NCBI GenBank assembly: GCA_037178855.1
Contig: JASJZC010000001.1
Location: forward strand, 3,162,001-3,226,000
Reading direction: 5' to 3'
Length of the DNA: 64,000 nt
From: Oscheius sp. JU75
Lineage: Eukaryota; Nematoda; Chromadorea; Rhabditida; Rhabditidae
Both the position numbers and the translations under genes were made by a program. The notes under the pieces are model-generated. The model ran no database searches and was not told where the DNA came from. It saw only the letters and a program-made list of their open reading frames with translations. Numbering within the stretch: the stretch's first letter is position 1; every line of letters starts with the position of its first letter. Of this stretch, positions 52,587 through 64,000 are shown piece by piece.

Positions 52587-53009
52587 TTAGTTGTCTTTTT
52601 TGGTCTCGATTTCGCTCGGAGCCTCCGCCGTCTTGTGCGGCTCATGAGGGATGTCCTTCGTGATCGGGTTGGTCCATCGCAGCCTTTGGGTCTCCTTCCT
52701 CGGTTTGTTCTCCTCCTCGGCCGTCCTAGGCAGTTCCTCGTCCACCTCATCCGAATTCGGGAAGGTCTTGACACAGGAGACGAACGTGTATCGATCGAAG
52801 ATACTCAACTCGAGCCGGTCGAATGGTCCGTAGGGATCGAGATCGGCATGACTGGCCTTGATTTCGTGCCTCAGCTGCATCGCGTCAATGGTGTGCATCA
52901 TCGAATGGACCAGGTACTCGATTTCCTTCGTATTCCACATGTAGCTCTCCTCCGTCGGTTCCTCTTCGGTCTTCTCCGCCGTCCCGATCTGCATCTGGTA
53001 CTTTTTCCT
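52587..53009 (-). CDS. Unrecognised acidic protein, 3' exon
   Basis: Minus-strand exon opening after a good acceptor (cttccacttgtcag) and running to a stop at 52587, about 140 residues. It begins RKKYQMQIGTAEKTEEEPTE, has a conserved-looking core (WNTKEIEYLVHSMMHTIDAM, then DLDPYGPFDRLELSIFDRYT and FVSCVKTFP) and an acidic/basic tail ending in ETKKDN. The frame stays open upstream to an ATG at 53114 through the pyrimidine-rich acceptor, giving a hydrophobic leader that is probably intronic. No family is recognised; upstream exons were not located. Confidence 0.5.
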   Translation of the reverse strand, partial: RKKYQMQIGTAEKTEEEPTEESYMWNTKEIEYLVHSMMHTIDAMQLRHEIKASHADLDPYGPFDRLELSIFDRYTFVSCVKTFPNSDEVDEELPRTAEEENKPRKETQRLRWTNPITKDIPHEPHKTAEAPSEIETKKDN

Positions 53010-55568
53010 CTGACAAGTGGAAGAGACACAGGTAGAGTGATGGAGACAGGTCAACAGAAGACAAAGACACGGAGTAGACCAGTTGACAATAGTAATTATG
53101 AATGTGGCCAGCAATTGCCAGTTATTGGCAATGAGACAGGTGTTCTAGCCCTCAATGGTAGGGAAAAAGTGATAGCAAGAGTACAGAGTGACCGTTTAGA
53201 GAAAGGGATTCATAAAACTAAAACTTTTTGATCAGTCAATACTACGCGCCCATGAATGATGTTTCAAAGATTCTTTCCATCTTTGTACTGTTATTGAAAT
53301 GAGGACCAGGATAAAAAAATTGCAACTTGAAATGGAGTCGAGTGGTATTCATCAGGAGAACTTCAGCAAACTGAACCACGTTTATTTCCTACACTGACCT
53401 AATCTTAGCAACTTACAACATTTATATATTTAGCTCCATCATAGTACAGTCCACTCCGAAAAAGGTATCCTTTTTTTCAAACGATATTGTTCCTGTTTCA
53501 ATGAGCGAGCAAACAGACTGCCCCCTCCCACCGCCGCCGTCCACAATGTGCTTGGTCAGCTGTGATGATGAGGCGGGTCCCGCGCGGAAGAACCCCTAGT
53601 ACACGTACTATTTCTGCAGAGCCTCTTTTAACATTCTAACCTACATTTCTCTCTTTACTTTCTTTTAAATCAAATCTCAGCTGCTTGCTTTCCAGGAAGA
53701 GATCAGGCGCTATCGATTTCCGATTTGTCTCTCTCTTTCTCTCTCTTCCGCGTCACTTCTTATCTCGCCCTTTCTCCCTGGAAGTCTTTCCCGTAAGGTC
53801 TCATCGTTTCCCGACAAAATTGCAACTGTTTCCTGTTATTTACCCCATTCTCGTTGTCCGTGCTAATCCCCTTATTGTTGAAGAATGGACAGATTGTTTC
53901 GTATGCATGGAACAATCCAATCTCTTTTTGGGCAAACTTGCTATTTTCTGTTTTTTTTTCTGTTAAAATGTTGAAAAAGACAAAAGTGTTTTTTAAAAAT
54001 CAGTTTTTACCGAGATCGAATTATTTTCTTCCCGCCTCTTCCGGTCGATTTCCTTTCTCTTAGACGACGTGTCCCACGCCTTGGACAGTCATTCTTATTC
54101 ATTCAAGCCATTCCCTTTTAACACTTTTCCATCAAATCACTCAACTCGACTAAAACCCTGGCTCATTTATTATTCTCATACTGCTGCCCGTCAGTCTTAC
54201 ACGTCAGAGCAAAAGGGAGTGTGGGCTGCAGGCAGTGCAGATGGACACACAAAAAGCTACTTTGCTTTTTAGTCGATCGATTTTATGGCCCATTGAAAGC
54301 AACAAATGGCTATTATTGGACATTTTGACGGTTATGCAATCACTGCTTTCAATTCAATTTAGTTTTTTTGCTTCGATGATCTTGAGACTGGAGAGATTCC
54401 CATCCAGCTGTCCATTGTAAATAGCTATAAGAAAGAGTCCAAAGCTCCTCTAACAAATGCAAGACAACGTCAGCTGAACCAAAAAAAACAAAGATGAGAC
54501 AACAGAGTGTTGCCTAACAATGCGCCAGCTGTTGCTTTCTCTTCAGCTACCTAGAACCCAAAATCATTGGAAAAGTGACTCAGATTCCTCTGGAAACAAC
54601 TGAGCTCTAGTTTTTCTGGTAATCGAACTCGTTTGTGACTTTTGTTTTCCTCGAGCAGTCCATCAACCTAGGCTCACGTCACATAAACACGTTGACTCCA
54701 TTGAAACTCGACCCGATAGTACATCGATCATTTGGATACGTGGCCTTACTCTTTATGTGACTTTCGTCATCTGATACCCACATTTAATTCGAGACTCTGT
54801 CCAAACTAGTGATCCCGAAACAAACTTTTAAGATTCACAACCCTGATCAAACCAGTATTCTAGTCTTCAGTGAAAGTACAAAGTTTCAAAGAGGCATTGA
54901 CGTGCTCAGACGAATTAAGAAACATTTTACTGAAGCCTAACCCTTACCACTGTTCCCAAAACGATAACTGACAGGGAGGGTTGAGTTTGCCTATATTCCT
55001 TTAGGAAGACCTATTAGTTGTTCTAATACGTGCCATTCTTCCAAGCACCGGACGCAACCTATCCCTGAAGAGTCAAAACAGCCGAATAATCAGGCAGTCT
55101 ACTATTTCTGGAGCAAGCCCATTACTATGTTTCCAGTCAAGTTTCCTGAAAGTTTCTTTATTGCTCCGTTTCCAACTCCATCCGAAAGTTTCAAAATTTT
55201 CTTTTAAAAAACTGCTCCAAACCAATTACCCTTTGGACAAGGCAATTGTCATCTGCTGTCTACTGCCTAGACGCAGGCTTACAAGACAAGTAGGTTTTCC
55301 CTTCAGGCCTCTGTGGCTCGTTTTTATTGCATTTGTGGCTTCTCCTATCTCTCTTCGCATCGATTTCGTTTCTCTAAAAAGAATAAAAAGCCACCTGTCA
55401 CCTTTTGCCCTTCTATTTTCCGCCAATCCGGACGACGGTTGTAGCTGACCGGATGCTTGTTGGCCAGCCCTGTCTATGTTTGCTCTCGTTTTCCCTTCGG
55501 GGATAGTCCTCTCTGTCCCTTCGCCATCTTTCTCTATCTGATAAGTGCATCTTTCAGAAGTCTTCTCT
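53010..55568. other. Long non-coding interval
   Basis: About 2.5 kb without a supportable exon. The end (gcatctttcag, 55548-55558) is an acceptor-like site 10 nt before the ERO1 start. Confidence 0.45.
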
Positions 55569-58168
55569 ATGAGGAAACTGCTTTTGGCCGGCTTTGTCGG
55601 TCTCGTCGTGGCCCAATTCGATCAGGATCAGCCCTGTTTCTGCAAGATTGGCGAAGCCGTGGAGCCGTGTTCATGTGCGGGCAGCAGCATCGACCGACTT
55701 AACAATGAGCAGATCCACGAACGGCTGCAGAAGCTTCTCACTAGGAACTTTTTCCGGTTTTACAAGGTTAGTTGTCTCTTTCTTGTGGTGGACGATGATC
55801 AGGGTATACAGGATAAGGATCATTCAATAAGGGAAAGGACAAGGGATAGGAGATAGTGGACGGTTGACAGGTTGTATGACAGAAGGCATATGGGCCAGGA
55901 GTCGGAGGACAGTAATCAAGAGACAAGAGACTAGAAAAAAGAGTAGAGACAGACGTTTGGGTACAGTGGTTCAGAGAGACAGGTCCCGAGTTCATGCAGG
56001 ATAGGGGGACGAGTTCAGGAGAAACAGGCAGTAGACAAGTGGAAGGACCAGAGTCAACTACCTGTTCGGGGTACAGTGGGTTAGAAACCAAGTTCAAATG
56101 CATGAGACAAGGGACGGTGATAGAATAAGGAACAGACATGTATGTTTTTTAGGTCAACATGGACAAGCAGTGCCCCTTCTGGACAGAGCAGCATCAGTGC
56201 GCAAATCGCCAGTGCGGAATCGCGTTCTGTGACGACGAGGTCCCTGCAGGAATGCGCCAATCGAAGACGGTTCGTTCTTCGCCGAGCAGCAACCGCACTC
56301 GGGAGCAGAGCAATGAAAGCAGAGCCAAAATACAGAATGACGCCCAATGTGCTGATGCCGAGCAGAGCAACACCTTCGATCCCATGGACAGGTCGCTCGA
56401 GGATCGACAGAGGGAACGACTGACCGACATGGAACACTACGAATGGGGCACCGAAAATTTCTGCGAGCTGGAAGGTTAGTTTCAATGTTTGAGACCCTTT
56501 GGTTCGTCCTGCTCTTTGAGATCTAGTAGTCCTGTTGCACGCCAAAAATTCTAGGCTTAGCATAGTCACTGCCGAATGTTACCTGTCCCTAAGTAGATTA
56601 CTGTAACGATGTCCGACTAATAATACACCCAAAAGACAAGGAATCAGAGCGTATTGCCTGGACTGTCCTGATGGACTATCAGCTAGCGTTCTAAAGCCAC
56701 CAGACCTTCAGATTCATACTGTTTGGTGAAGAGTAAGCATGAAATAGAGATATCGTTACAGAGAGTCTATGTTCGGTCTTGACTCACAATTTGTCGGCAA
56801 TCAGCTCTGTAACGACCCGCCTAGTCTGACTTTCTAGTCTTACCTAAAATAAGCATGACTGTCCACACCTACCGTTTGGGATCTAAATGGTAGACTATTA
56901 AGTTCAAATTCTATAGACACTAGCTAAGTTTACTGCCCTTTGTTTCTCTAAAAATGTCTAGCTCTCTAACACACTGTTGCATGACAAAGACTCGTTCAGA
57001 CGAGGATTCGCAGTCAGCTCACTATGTGGATCTCTCGAAGAATCCCGAACGGTACACGGGCTACAAAGGCGACTCGGCAGCCCGGGTCTGGAAGAGCATT
57101 TACCAGGAGAACTGCTTCAAACCGGACCCCAAATTCGACAAGAACTTCCTCCTCAACCCCAACAACTTCGGTAAGTCTTCCTCTTGTTTCTGTTCACATT
57201 GCTCTGCCTATACTTTTAGAAGGTTCGTTTTAATCTGCCTACTAACCGCGGTAACCAAACGAGAGAGAGAAATTTCGGGTGCTTCTGATACTTTGTGTTC
57301 AATCTATCGCTGTGTTGTGCTTGTCTCTCATAGTAATTGGAAGAAAGAGTACATTTCAGGTTTGTGCCTGGAGAAACGCGTCTTCTACCGTCTCATCTCG
57401 GGTCTCCATTCGGCCATCACCATCTCCATCGCAGCTCACAATTACAAAGAATGTAAGTTTCTGACTTGACCCACCTTTCTCACAGAAAATCTTCAGCTCC
57501 CGGAGGATTCGGACCGGGCACCTGGTTCCGCAACACCCAGATGTTCGCTGGCCGCTTCGGGACCCAATGGAGCTGGGAAGGTCCTCAGCGTCTTCGCAAT
57601 GTTTACTTCGTCTATCTGCTCGAGTTGCGTGCCCTCCAAAAAGTCGCGCCCTACCTCCGAAAGGAGATGTTCTATACGGGAAATGACAGCGAGGACGAGG
57701 AGACGAGACTTCTGGTCGGGGAGATCCTGGACCTGGTCGGCCAGTTTCCGGATCATTTCGACGAGCACGAGATGTTCAACGGTGTCGAGGCTCAGGCTCG
57801 GGCGCTTCGCGAGGAGTTTCGCAGTCACTTCCTGAACATTTCGAGGATAATGGACTGTGTGGGTTGTGACAAGTGTCGTCTTTGGGGCAAGGTCCAGGTC
57901 AATGGTATGGGCACTGCGCTGAAGATCCTTTTCTCCGATCTGCCAGCATCTCACACCCTGTATCGAGCCAGGGAGTACAAGGACGAACTGCCCTTCCAGC
58001 TGACGAGGTGAGAAAATAACTGAAAACCAACAAATACTAAGTTTTAGAAACGAAGTGGTGGCCCTGTTCCAAAGTTTTGGCCGATATGCCTCGAGTATCA
58101 AAGAAGTTCACGAGTTCCGCAAAGAGATGGTCCCGAAAACGACGACCGTCTTCGACAAGGAATTGTGA
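55569..58168 (+). CDS. ero-1: ER oxidoreductin 1 (Ero1)
   Basis: FAD-dependent oxidase in the ER lumen that reoxidises protein disulfide isomerase. Six exons (55569-55766, 56153-56474, 57000-57170, 57360-57452, 57497-58007, 58048-58168) give 471 residues. Signal peptide MRKLLLAGFVGLVVAQ, then the cysteine-rich N-terminus (CFCKIGEAVEPCSC) and QCPFWTEQHQCANRQCGI. YTGYKGDSAARVWKSIYQEN, RLISGLHSAITISIAAHNY and the active-site CVGCDKCRLWGKVQVNGMGT (CxxCxxC) follow, then GTALKIL, diagnostic of Ero1. The loop after the first Cys block is Asn/Ser/Gln-rich with an NRT and an NES sequon. A 525-nt intron separates exons 2 and 3. AATAAA lies near 58390. Confidence 0.94.
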
Positions 58169-58435
58169 TCTCCTCCTCCTCTCCATTCTGGTCAATAGGC
58201 TCTTCTTCCGTTGTGATTCACTTCCTTCTATGGGTATCTTTGTTACTTGTGCTCCTTTCTAATAATTATTTCCATGTGACAGACTGTGATTGTATGTTTG
58301 CTTTACTCCTGTTGCTAACTTATAGCTCTATGTATATAGTTGCTCTTTCGGTCCCTCTCACTGTGCAATTTTTGTGACAAGTCTTGAAGCAATAAAAAGA
58401 AAATTATCTATTTGGAGAGAGACAGAAGAAAGCTA

Positions 58436-59421
58436 CAGTGCGGTGCAAAATTATAGGGCCACCCAGTTTTTTTATGCATTGGTTGTTAAAAAAGTTTATT
58501 AAATGACTCGAAGAGATCTAATAACGCGTAACATCACCATTTCTTTGAATATACTCAAAAATACGACACGGCATCGACGTAACAAGAGTTTTCAGAAAGT
58601 GGGGGTCCATACGGGTCCACTCGCGGTAAATCGCTTGCTGAAGCTCTTCAATAGTGCTGTACTGCTTTCCATTTGCGTAGATGTTCCTGGTTAGCATTCC
58701 CCAAACGTTTTCAATCGGATTGAGATCGGGACTGAGAGCGGGCCAATACATTGCATCCAACAATTCGTCTTTGAGCCAAGCAAGGGTCGCTCTGGAGGTG
58801 TGAACCGTGGCATTGTCTTGCATAAACTGTAAAATCTGCTGGCTGGTAGAAGGGCAGGAGGCGCTTTCTTCTGGCCATCATGCGTGGATCTTTCCTGAGA
58901 CCTCTCCAAAAGTAGCCAAAACCGTCCGGTTCATCCAAATTTGTACTTCTTTTCATCGGAAAAGACGACCTGTTGGGTAAAAGTGAAAAAGGAGACAAAA
59001 GTGACACACCTTTTTCCAACTGGTTATCATGTTAACTCTGCAGAAGTTGTGCTTGACCAGTTTGTGATGTTCTTGAAGTCGAGGAGCTGGCTTCATCTTT
59101 TCTTGCTTCAGATTCGGATTACGTGCAATGGAACGAAGGACGGTCCACTTGGCGACAGGCGACAACGTCTGACGACAACTGACAACTTGGTTGGATACAC
59201 GTCTGACGACTCGTCTCTCGTCTCGCACCGACAATTTCTTAAACCGTCCAGTGTGTAGAGCACTTCCATAGATTCCGGGATTGTGTATGTAGTTGTTGAT
59301 CACATTGCTGCTCCGACCCAGCTTTTCGGCGATCTTCCTGCTCGAGAGTCCGACAGTTGTGACGTGTAAAAGTTTTTAAAAGCGTTTTTGTCTAGTGACT
59401 CTATACTTTTGCACCGCACTG
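58436..59421 (-). mobile_element. Tc1-like DNA transposon, decayed
   Basis: Terminal inverted repeats CAGTGCGGTGCAAAA begin at 58436 and end at 59421, each flanked by TA, the Tc1/mariner target duplication. The 986-bp element carries transposase remnants on the minus strand. Confidence 0.92.
58515..59390 (-). pseudogene. Tc1-type transposase remnant
   Basis: Reading from the right end, there is a DNA-binding part (RKIAEKLGRSSNVINNYIHN), an FSDEKKYKF catalytic block, a one-base frame change straight after it (NLDEPDGFGYFWRG continues in another frame), a shortened middle, and the last catalytic block QDNATVHTS with LSPDLNPIENVWG. The frameshift and missing middle mean no full transposase is encoded. 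An intron-like insertion (gtgtgtca ... acccaacag) also lies inside. It is probably mobilisable only by transposase from elsewhere, if at all. Confidence 0.85.
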
Positions 59422-60253
59422 TAGAAGAGAGTACGTGGTCATATCTTTATTTGTCACGTCGACCAGTCAATGTTTTAGGACCTCAAACCCTAATTCTCAG
59501 ATTTTAAGACACCACCCTCAGTCTCCGCTACCCGATTTTCCGAATCCCGATCAAACCCTCGTAAGGTAGACTGGGAGTGTTCTGGGTTGCCCAGATCCTA
59601 TTCTCAAGGCGAAAGAATGGGACGAGGAAGATAGCTAAAGGATTTGTTGGGTAAACTTCTTGACAGGAAGGCCCTAGGTGGAGAAGAGGAGGCGATCTTC
59701 TGGAGGAAGCAACTGATGACGACCAGCTGGACTCTAATTGTCTCGCGTATTTGAATATCTCTCACGCCTAATTCCAGCCATGGAATGAAAATATAAAGTA
59801 CAGTAACCTTTATAACACGCTGCGCACCAACTTGATAGGTGCGCGGCGATTTGAATGCAATTTTATTACGCTTTTTCCTTTTCGAGCGATGTTTGCTGCT
59901 GTTCTTGTTTTTGCAAAATGCTTTCCATGAGCTTGGCGATACCCCTCTCACTTACTTCTGACTGTCTTTCTCGTAAATCTGTTTACTGCAAGTTCTCAGA
60001 CCTGGCAGATGCACATTGTTCAAGAAAAACTGTTTTGTGTCTGTATTTCCTTCCATTTCGTTTTTTAGTTCCTTCCCGTGCAGTGCTACAGATTTTACTA
60101 TGCCGCTCGTCCAGAAATGCGTGCCGTACTTGCAGGAAACCGCGCGCCAAGGCTAACAGCTGGCTGATTTTTCATAGAAGCAACTTTTATCGATGTTTCG
60201 CTCTTTTCCTTTTCTCTTTCTCAATGATTGTTCAATATATGGGCTTCAGATCA
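59422..60253. other. Intergenic, upstream of YIPF3
   Basis: No gene seen. A small hairpin (gcgcacc ... ggtgcgc, about 59822-59844) is present, and gggcttcag directly before 60251 is a likely trans-splice acceptor. Confidence 0.45.
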
Positions 60254-61287
60254 ATGGAGCCTCCGACGTTTTATGCAGATGGCGGCGATCCACGACAGCG
60301 GACCAACACGGGTCCAACTGCATCCATGCCGCCAAGTTATCCAAACCAAAATCAACAGATTCCGTTTGATATGCAGTCGCAATTTGGACAAATGGTCAGT
60401 TCCTTTCTTTCCATTGAAACATTAGTTTTCGGATGTGGGAAGCAGGCTCGAAGACCGTAAAGGACACATTTCAATCGTACGGGAAAATCGACTGGCTAAG
60501 AGAATATTTCGACGTGGAACCGGCCGAGGTTTGTTCATTTTAACTTTTTACACTATGTAATCTTCTTTTTCAGGTTCGATCACGACTTTTACGCTCCTTC
60601 ATTCCCCGAAAACCGTCCCAGATGACGACGAATGGCGATCTCTACGGCCCGTGCATGATAATTCTCACCATGGTTGCTCTCCTCTTGTTCAACATGAAAA
60701 GCAGCGGGTTTGTCTTCCTTTTGACTAGTTTCCAACAAATACATTCAGATATTTGGTTCCTAACGGCACATTGATGGGCACGGCCATGTTCACAAGCTTT
60801 GGAGCGTGGCTCGTCCTTTCTGGAATTCTCTACGTACTGTGTTTTCTTCTTGGAGCAGAAGTGCCGCCACTGAGGCTCCTCTCTGTCTTTGTGAGTCGTT
60901 TATACTCGTTTTTTCATGAGAATTTAGGGATACTCACTGACATCTCACTGCGTCGTGCTCCTTCTTACCTCTCTCTTTCACCCCTCCCACGACCATCTCT
61001 ATTTTGTCGCTCTCACGCTTCTTCTCTGCCTTCCGAGTGCCATCAGACTGGTACCTCAATAAGTTTTCGCGATTCTAATCAAAATTCAGGGTCTGTTGAT
61101 CTGTATGCATGCGAGAGACACGACGAATAGACTGACGCTGGCAGCTGTTGCCGTCTCCGTCCACATACTACTAATTTTCTACCTCCACTTCGGGTTTCAC
61201 GTCGTCGTCGAAGGCATCGACTCGATGGTCGACGCGCAAATCGGAGCCGACATGCTGCCGAAGGAAGCCACACAGCTCTCCCAATAG
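60254..61287 (+). CDS. YIPF3: YIPF3-like Golgi multipass membrane protein
   Basis: Yip1-domain family protein of the early Golgi; YIPF3 forms a complex with YIPF4. Exons 60254-60398, 60446-60528, 60574-60707, 60749-60890, 60928-61050 and 61090-61287 give 274 residues. After a Pro/Gln/Asn-rich cytosolic N-terminus come RSRLLRSFIPRKPSQM, NGDLYGPCMIILTMVALLLF, then NGTLMGTAMFTSFGAWLVLS and further hydrophobic segments (about five in all), and YLHFGFHVVVEGIDSM near the end; the order and wording match YIPF3 rather than YIF1 or YIPF5. The first donor is the less usual A|gttcct, needed to keep frame. First of three closely spaced same-strand genes. Confidence 0.8.
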
Positions 61288-61404
61288 TGATAGATTTAAT
61301 CCTGGTTTTTGTACAGAGAAAGGTTTCGGGTATTAAAGATTATTTATTCTTTGCTTTGAAGCCAATTTTGCTGTTTCCATCAGCTGAATCTATCGATTTC
61401 AAAA

Positions 61405-63584
61405 ATGTATGCTCTCAATTTCTGTAGCAAACTAGGTATGGAGCATGCCTTTCTTCCACAAAACATTCTGGAGCCTGAAGAAATAGTCTACGATTTGGAT
61501 GGGAATGAGGAAACGGAGAAGAGCGGTCCCCTCGAATACAATTGGCAGGATGAAGAGGAGGAAATAGCCCAGGAGACCGAGCCCGAGCCGGATTCTGCCA
61601 GAGATAAACCAAAAAAGGTGGCTCTTTTGAATGTTTTCAGTTAAAAGGAGTTCCAGACAAAGATACGCTTCAACGGTGACTATATAATCGAGGAAGAGGA
61701 GTCTGATCAGTATTACGAGGATAGTCAATTTGAGGAAGGGTACCTTTTTTTACATATTTGTCTTCAAGATGGCCCTTCAGTTTCGAGGAACCCGGTTCAT
61801 ATGCCGAGGATAATGCCGAAGAATTCGTGTACAGCGAGATCGACTTTGCTGGCGGCCGGAAGAAGGCCACTGTCATGCGATGCGATATTTGCGGAAAAGT
61901 TGTAAAGAGTCCGTCCAAGATAAAGGTACGTTCTGCTAAAAAAGCGATCGTAACAGGATCTGGCACCTGCTGGTATTTTAGCTGAGCAGACTGAGACTTT
62001 AGAAAAGAGTAAAATTGACTGAATTCAGGCCCACATGAGGACGCATACCGGCGAAAAACCGTTCCAATGCTCGCTCTGCGGGACAAGATTCAGCCAGCGG
62101 ACACCGTTCAACAATCACATGAAGAAGCACATGGGTGATTTGCCATTCGAATGTGCCGATTGCGACAGGAGATTCGTCAACAATGCGCAGATGAGAGCTC
62201 ACGAGCTCTGGCATCAGGGATTGGTTAGTTTTTCGTTTTTGAACAGTTTAAATCACTAAAATTCAGAAAAGAAGCGGTCCTCCCCGACCCCATTTGAAGC
62301 CTCCAAAGAGACGAGTCTATCCACTGGCTCCTCCCCTCTCTCCGCCTCATCCCCCGCCGAAAAAGGACTCTTTTGTGGCCGAGGACGGTGAAATCTTCGA
62401 GCAGCTGCAGATTGTTCAACCGATTCCGCACATGTCCGAGGCGGCCAGCAGCCGAATTGACGACGTTATCGAGACGGTCGCGGCCGGTGTGACGAAGCAG
62501 AAAAGGAGACAGACCTGTACGCGGAGCACACTCCTCGCCCAATGTAATATCTGCGGGCTGATGCTCAAACATGCCAGCAAAATCCAGGTACTTTTAGGGT
62601 TTTTTTTTCTCTAAAGTATGGGAGTTTAGGAACATTTACGGACTCATACTGGCGAAAAAGCATTCACTTGCAGCATCTGTGGTGGAGGCTTCGCCCGAAA
62701 ACAAAGCCTCGAGCTCCACATGAAGAGGAAACACGATAAAGGTGGGAATTCATGGTTTGTTAGTTGAATGAAACTTTAGATGCGAGAAACATCCAGTGTC
62801 GATGGAACTGCGGAATGAAGTTCGTGTCGATGTCCGCGAGAAACATGCACGAGAGAGCAGTTCACACACAGATCAAGAGATACGAGTGCCACGTTCCGAG
62901 TATGTTTTTAGTAATTTCTAACCGTAATTTCTGACGATGTTTACAGTAATCTAGTTAACATAATAGCCCAGGGTCCCGTTAGTGAAAAGACAATGCGTAC
63001 TTGAGTTTAGGGCTGAAGACGGTATTGTCCAACCTTTCGATGTGCCGAAATTTTGTATTATGATTGTGTGAGTCTCGCCTCAGAATACAATTGAGACAAC
63101 ATGCAGCCTAGGAAAATTAAAAAAAAAAACCCCCTATAAATCAGCTTCAGCCTGTCGTCGAATGTTCTCGCGCCGTTTCTACCTAATGCAGCACCGAGCT
63201 AGGTGCCATACCGCCGAGCATACTCCTGTCTTTGATCCGCACGAGGTAACCGCCGCCGAGGAAATCGAGCACCACATGGAGGCAGAAGAGGATCCCGAAT
63301 ACGAAGGCGAATATCTTCTCCAGCTGCCCGATGGACAATTCGTCCTTCCCGACGGCACGCATCTTTTCGAAGGAGAGTTCATCGACGAGGAGGAGCCAGA
63401 GGGGGTCCAGGATGCCGGACCGAGTCGGATCGTCAAAATCGAGCGCATCGAAAAGATAGCCAAGCAGGAGTACGTGTCGGACGATGAAGACGACGGACCG
63501 CCCGTTCTGGAACCAATTGTCGGATACGAAGACGGGACCGCAGACAGAAAACCGCTCGTCTTATCCTCTAAGGACCTATTTTAG
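61405..63584 (+). CDS. C2H2 zinc-finger protein, six fingers, acidic ends
   Basis: Exons 61405-61617, 61657-61739, 61781-61925, 62029-62223, 62267-62587, 62630-62741, 62780-62899 and 63151-63584 give 540 residues. The N-terminus is very acidic. Fingers: [60 protein letters not shown], then after a Pro-rich linker [20 protein letters not shown] and [20 protein letters not shown], plus two atypical C-terminal fingers ([20 protein letters not shown] and [20 protein letters not shown]). HTGEKPF-type linkers are present. The long acidic C-terminus has a repeated pattern ([20 protein letters not shown]). An in-frame alternative start is the ATG at 61438. Family orthologue not identified. It starts 117 bp after YIPF3 on the same strand. 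Confidence 0.82.
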
Positions 63585-63736
63585 ACTGCTTTCTCTTGTT
63601 CACACACCACGGGTAACTTTGATAGTTTTTGAGGGTATAGTAAATGTTTTATATCTATCTTTTCCGTTGAAGAATCGTGGATTTCCATCGATTATTTGTT
63701 CAAAATTATATTCATCACGTTTTGGCAGTTTTGAGG

Positions 63737-64000
63737 ATGTACAAAGCAGAAGAAGGTGAGCAGGCAGAATACATCGCCTATCAGCATGTCGGGACGAGCG
63801 AGATGCTCGAGGTGCGTTTGTTTTGTCTCATTTTTCATTTGTTAGCCTGAAAAGCGATGATTATGCTCGGTTATTATTCCCTATTTCTTCTTTCGACCTC
63901 TAGAGACAGGGACAGCTATGACTCACATTGCTTAATCCTTGTCTGTATGCCTTGCCTTTTTTTTTTAGCAAGTTCCATTTAGTCGATCTATCATGACAGG
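63737..64000 (+). CDS. Unrecognised gene, 5' part (continues past window)
   Basis: First exon 63737-63811 (MYKAEEGEQAEYIAYQHVGT, then SEMLE) follows an acceptor-like ttttggcag at 63720-63728, then a donor (gtgcgt) and a second exon from 63969 (QVPFSRSIMTG) that runs to the window edge. It starts 152 bp after the zinc-finger gene, same strand. Too little is visible to name a family. Confidence 0.55.

Noticed and set aside
58518..58823. 101-codon frame as an independent gene
   Set aside because: It is the last catalytic block of the broken Tc1 transposase between intact terminal repeats.

Overview
The window is eukaryotic nuclear DNA, most likely from a nematode. Supporting evidence: a hedgehog-related Hint (quahog-type) protein; a peptide:N-glycanase with an N-terminal thioredoxin domain; very short GT-AG introns, most about 36-45 nt, with tttcag-type acceptors; and acceptor-like sites just upstream of many start codons, as expected for spliced-leader trans-splicing. 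The genus cannot be read from the sequence. All gene models are hand-built from frame continuity, splice signals and family motifs; for most the summed exon lengths are a multiple of three.

Layout. 1-6,053: 3' part of a divergent Frizzled gene, an Otx-like K50 homeobox gene (minus strand), then a mitochondrial citrate-lyase-beta-like (CLYBL) gene. 6,054-15,031: gene-poor, with a 51-nt near-perfect palindrome, one unrecognised minus-strand gene, two identical inverted tRNA-Leu(AAG) genes and a tRNA-Glu pseudogene. 15,032-19,453: a C2H2 zinc-finger gene whose last intron holds a small TA-flanked inverted-repeat element. 20,598-25,708: a 17-exon Hint-domain gene with four tandem copies of a CC-starting extracellular domain. 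26,416-27,562: an inverted, frame-broken second copy of the Otx-like gene.

27,641-44,554 is gene-dense: DNA polymerase epsilon catalytic subunit (28 exons, minus strand), with a TATA-driven small cysteine-rich secreted gene nested antisense in one intron; a short bidirectional promoter with an E2F-type site; PNGase; a HORMA-domain meiotic protein; NOC3; and TAF10. 45,289-51,832 holds a hexokinase with a coiled-coil tail and a multi-exon RNase H-fold gene. 52,587-64,000: an unrecognised minus-strand exon, ERO1, a decayed Tc1-like transposon, then YIPF3, a second C2H2 gene and a partial gene spaced 117 and 152 bp apart like a nematode operon.

Most genes are housekeeping: replication, ribosome biogenesis, transcription initiation, ER and Golgi function, glycolysis. 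The developmental or signalling genes (Frizzled, Otx-like, Hint) lie in the left half. The most interesting points are the fourfold-repeat Hint protein, the nested cysteine-rich gene, the inverted Otx duplication with a frameshifted copy, the hexokinase coiled-coil tail, and a dispersed GC-hairpin repeat family that fills introns.
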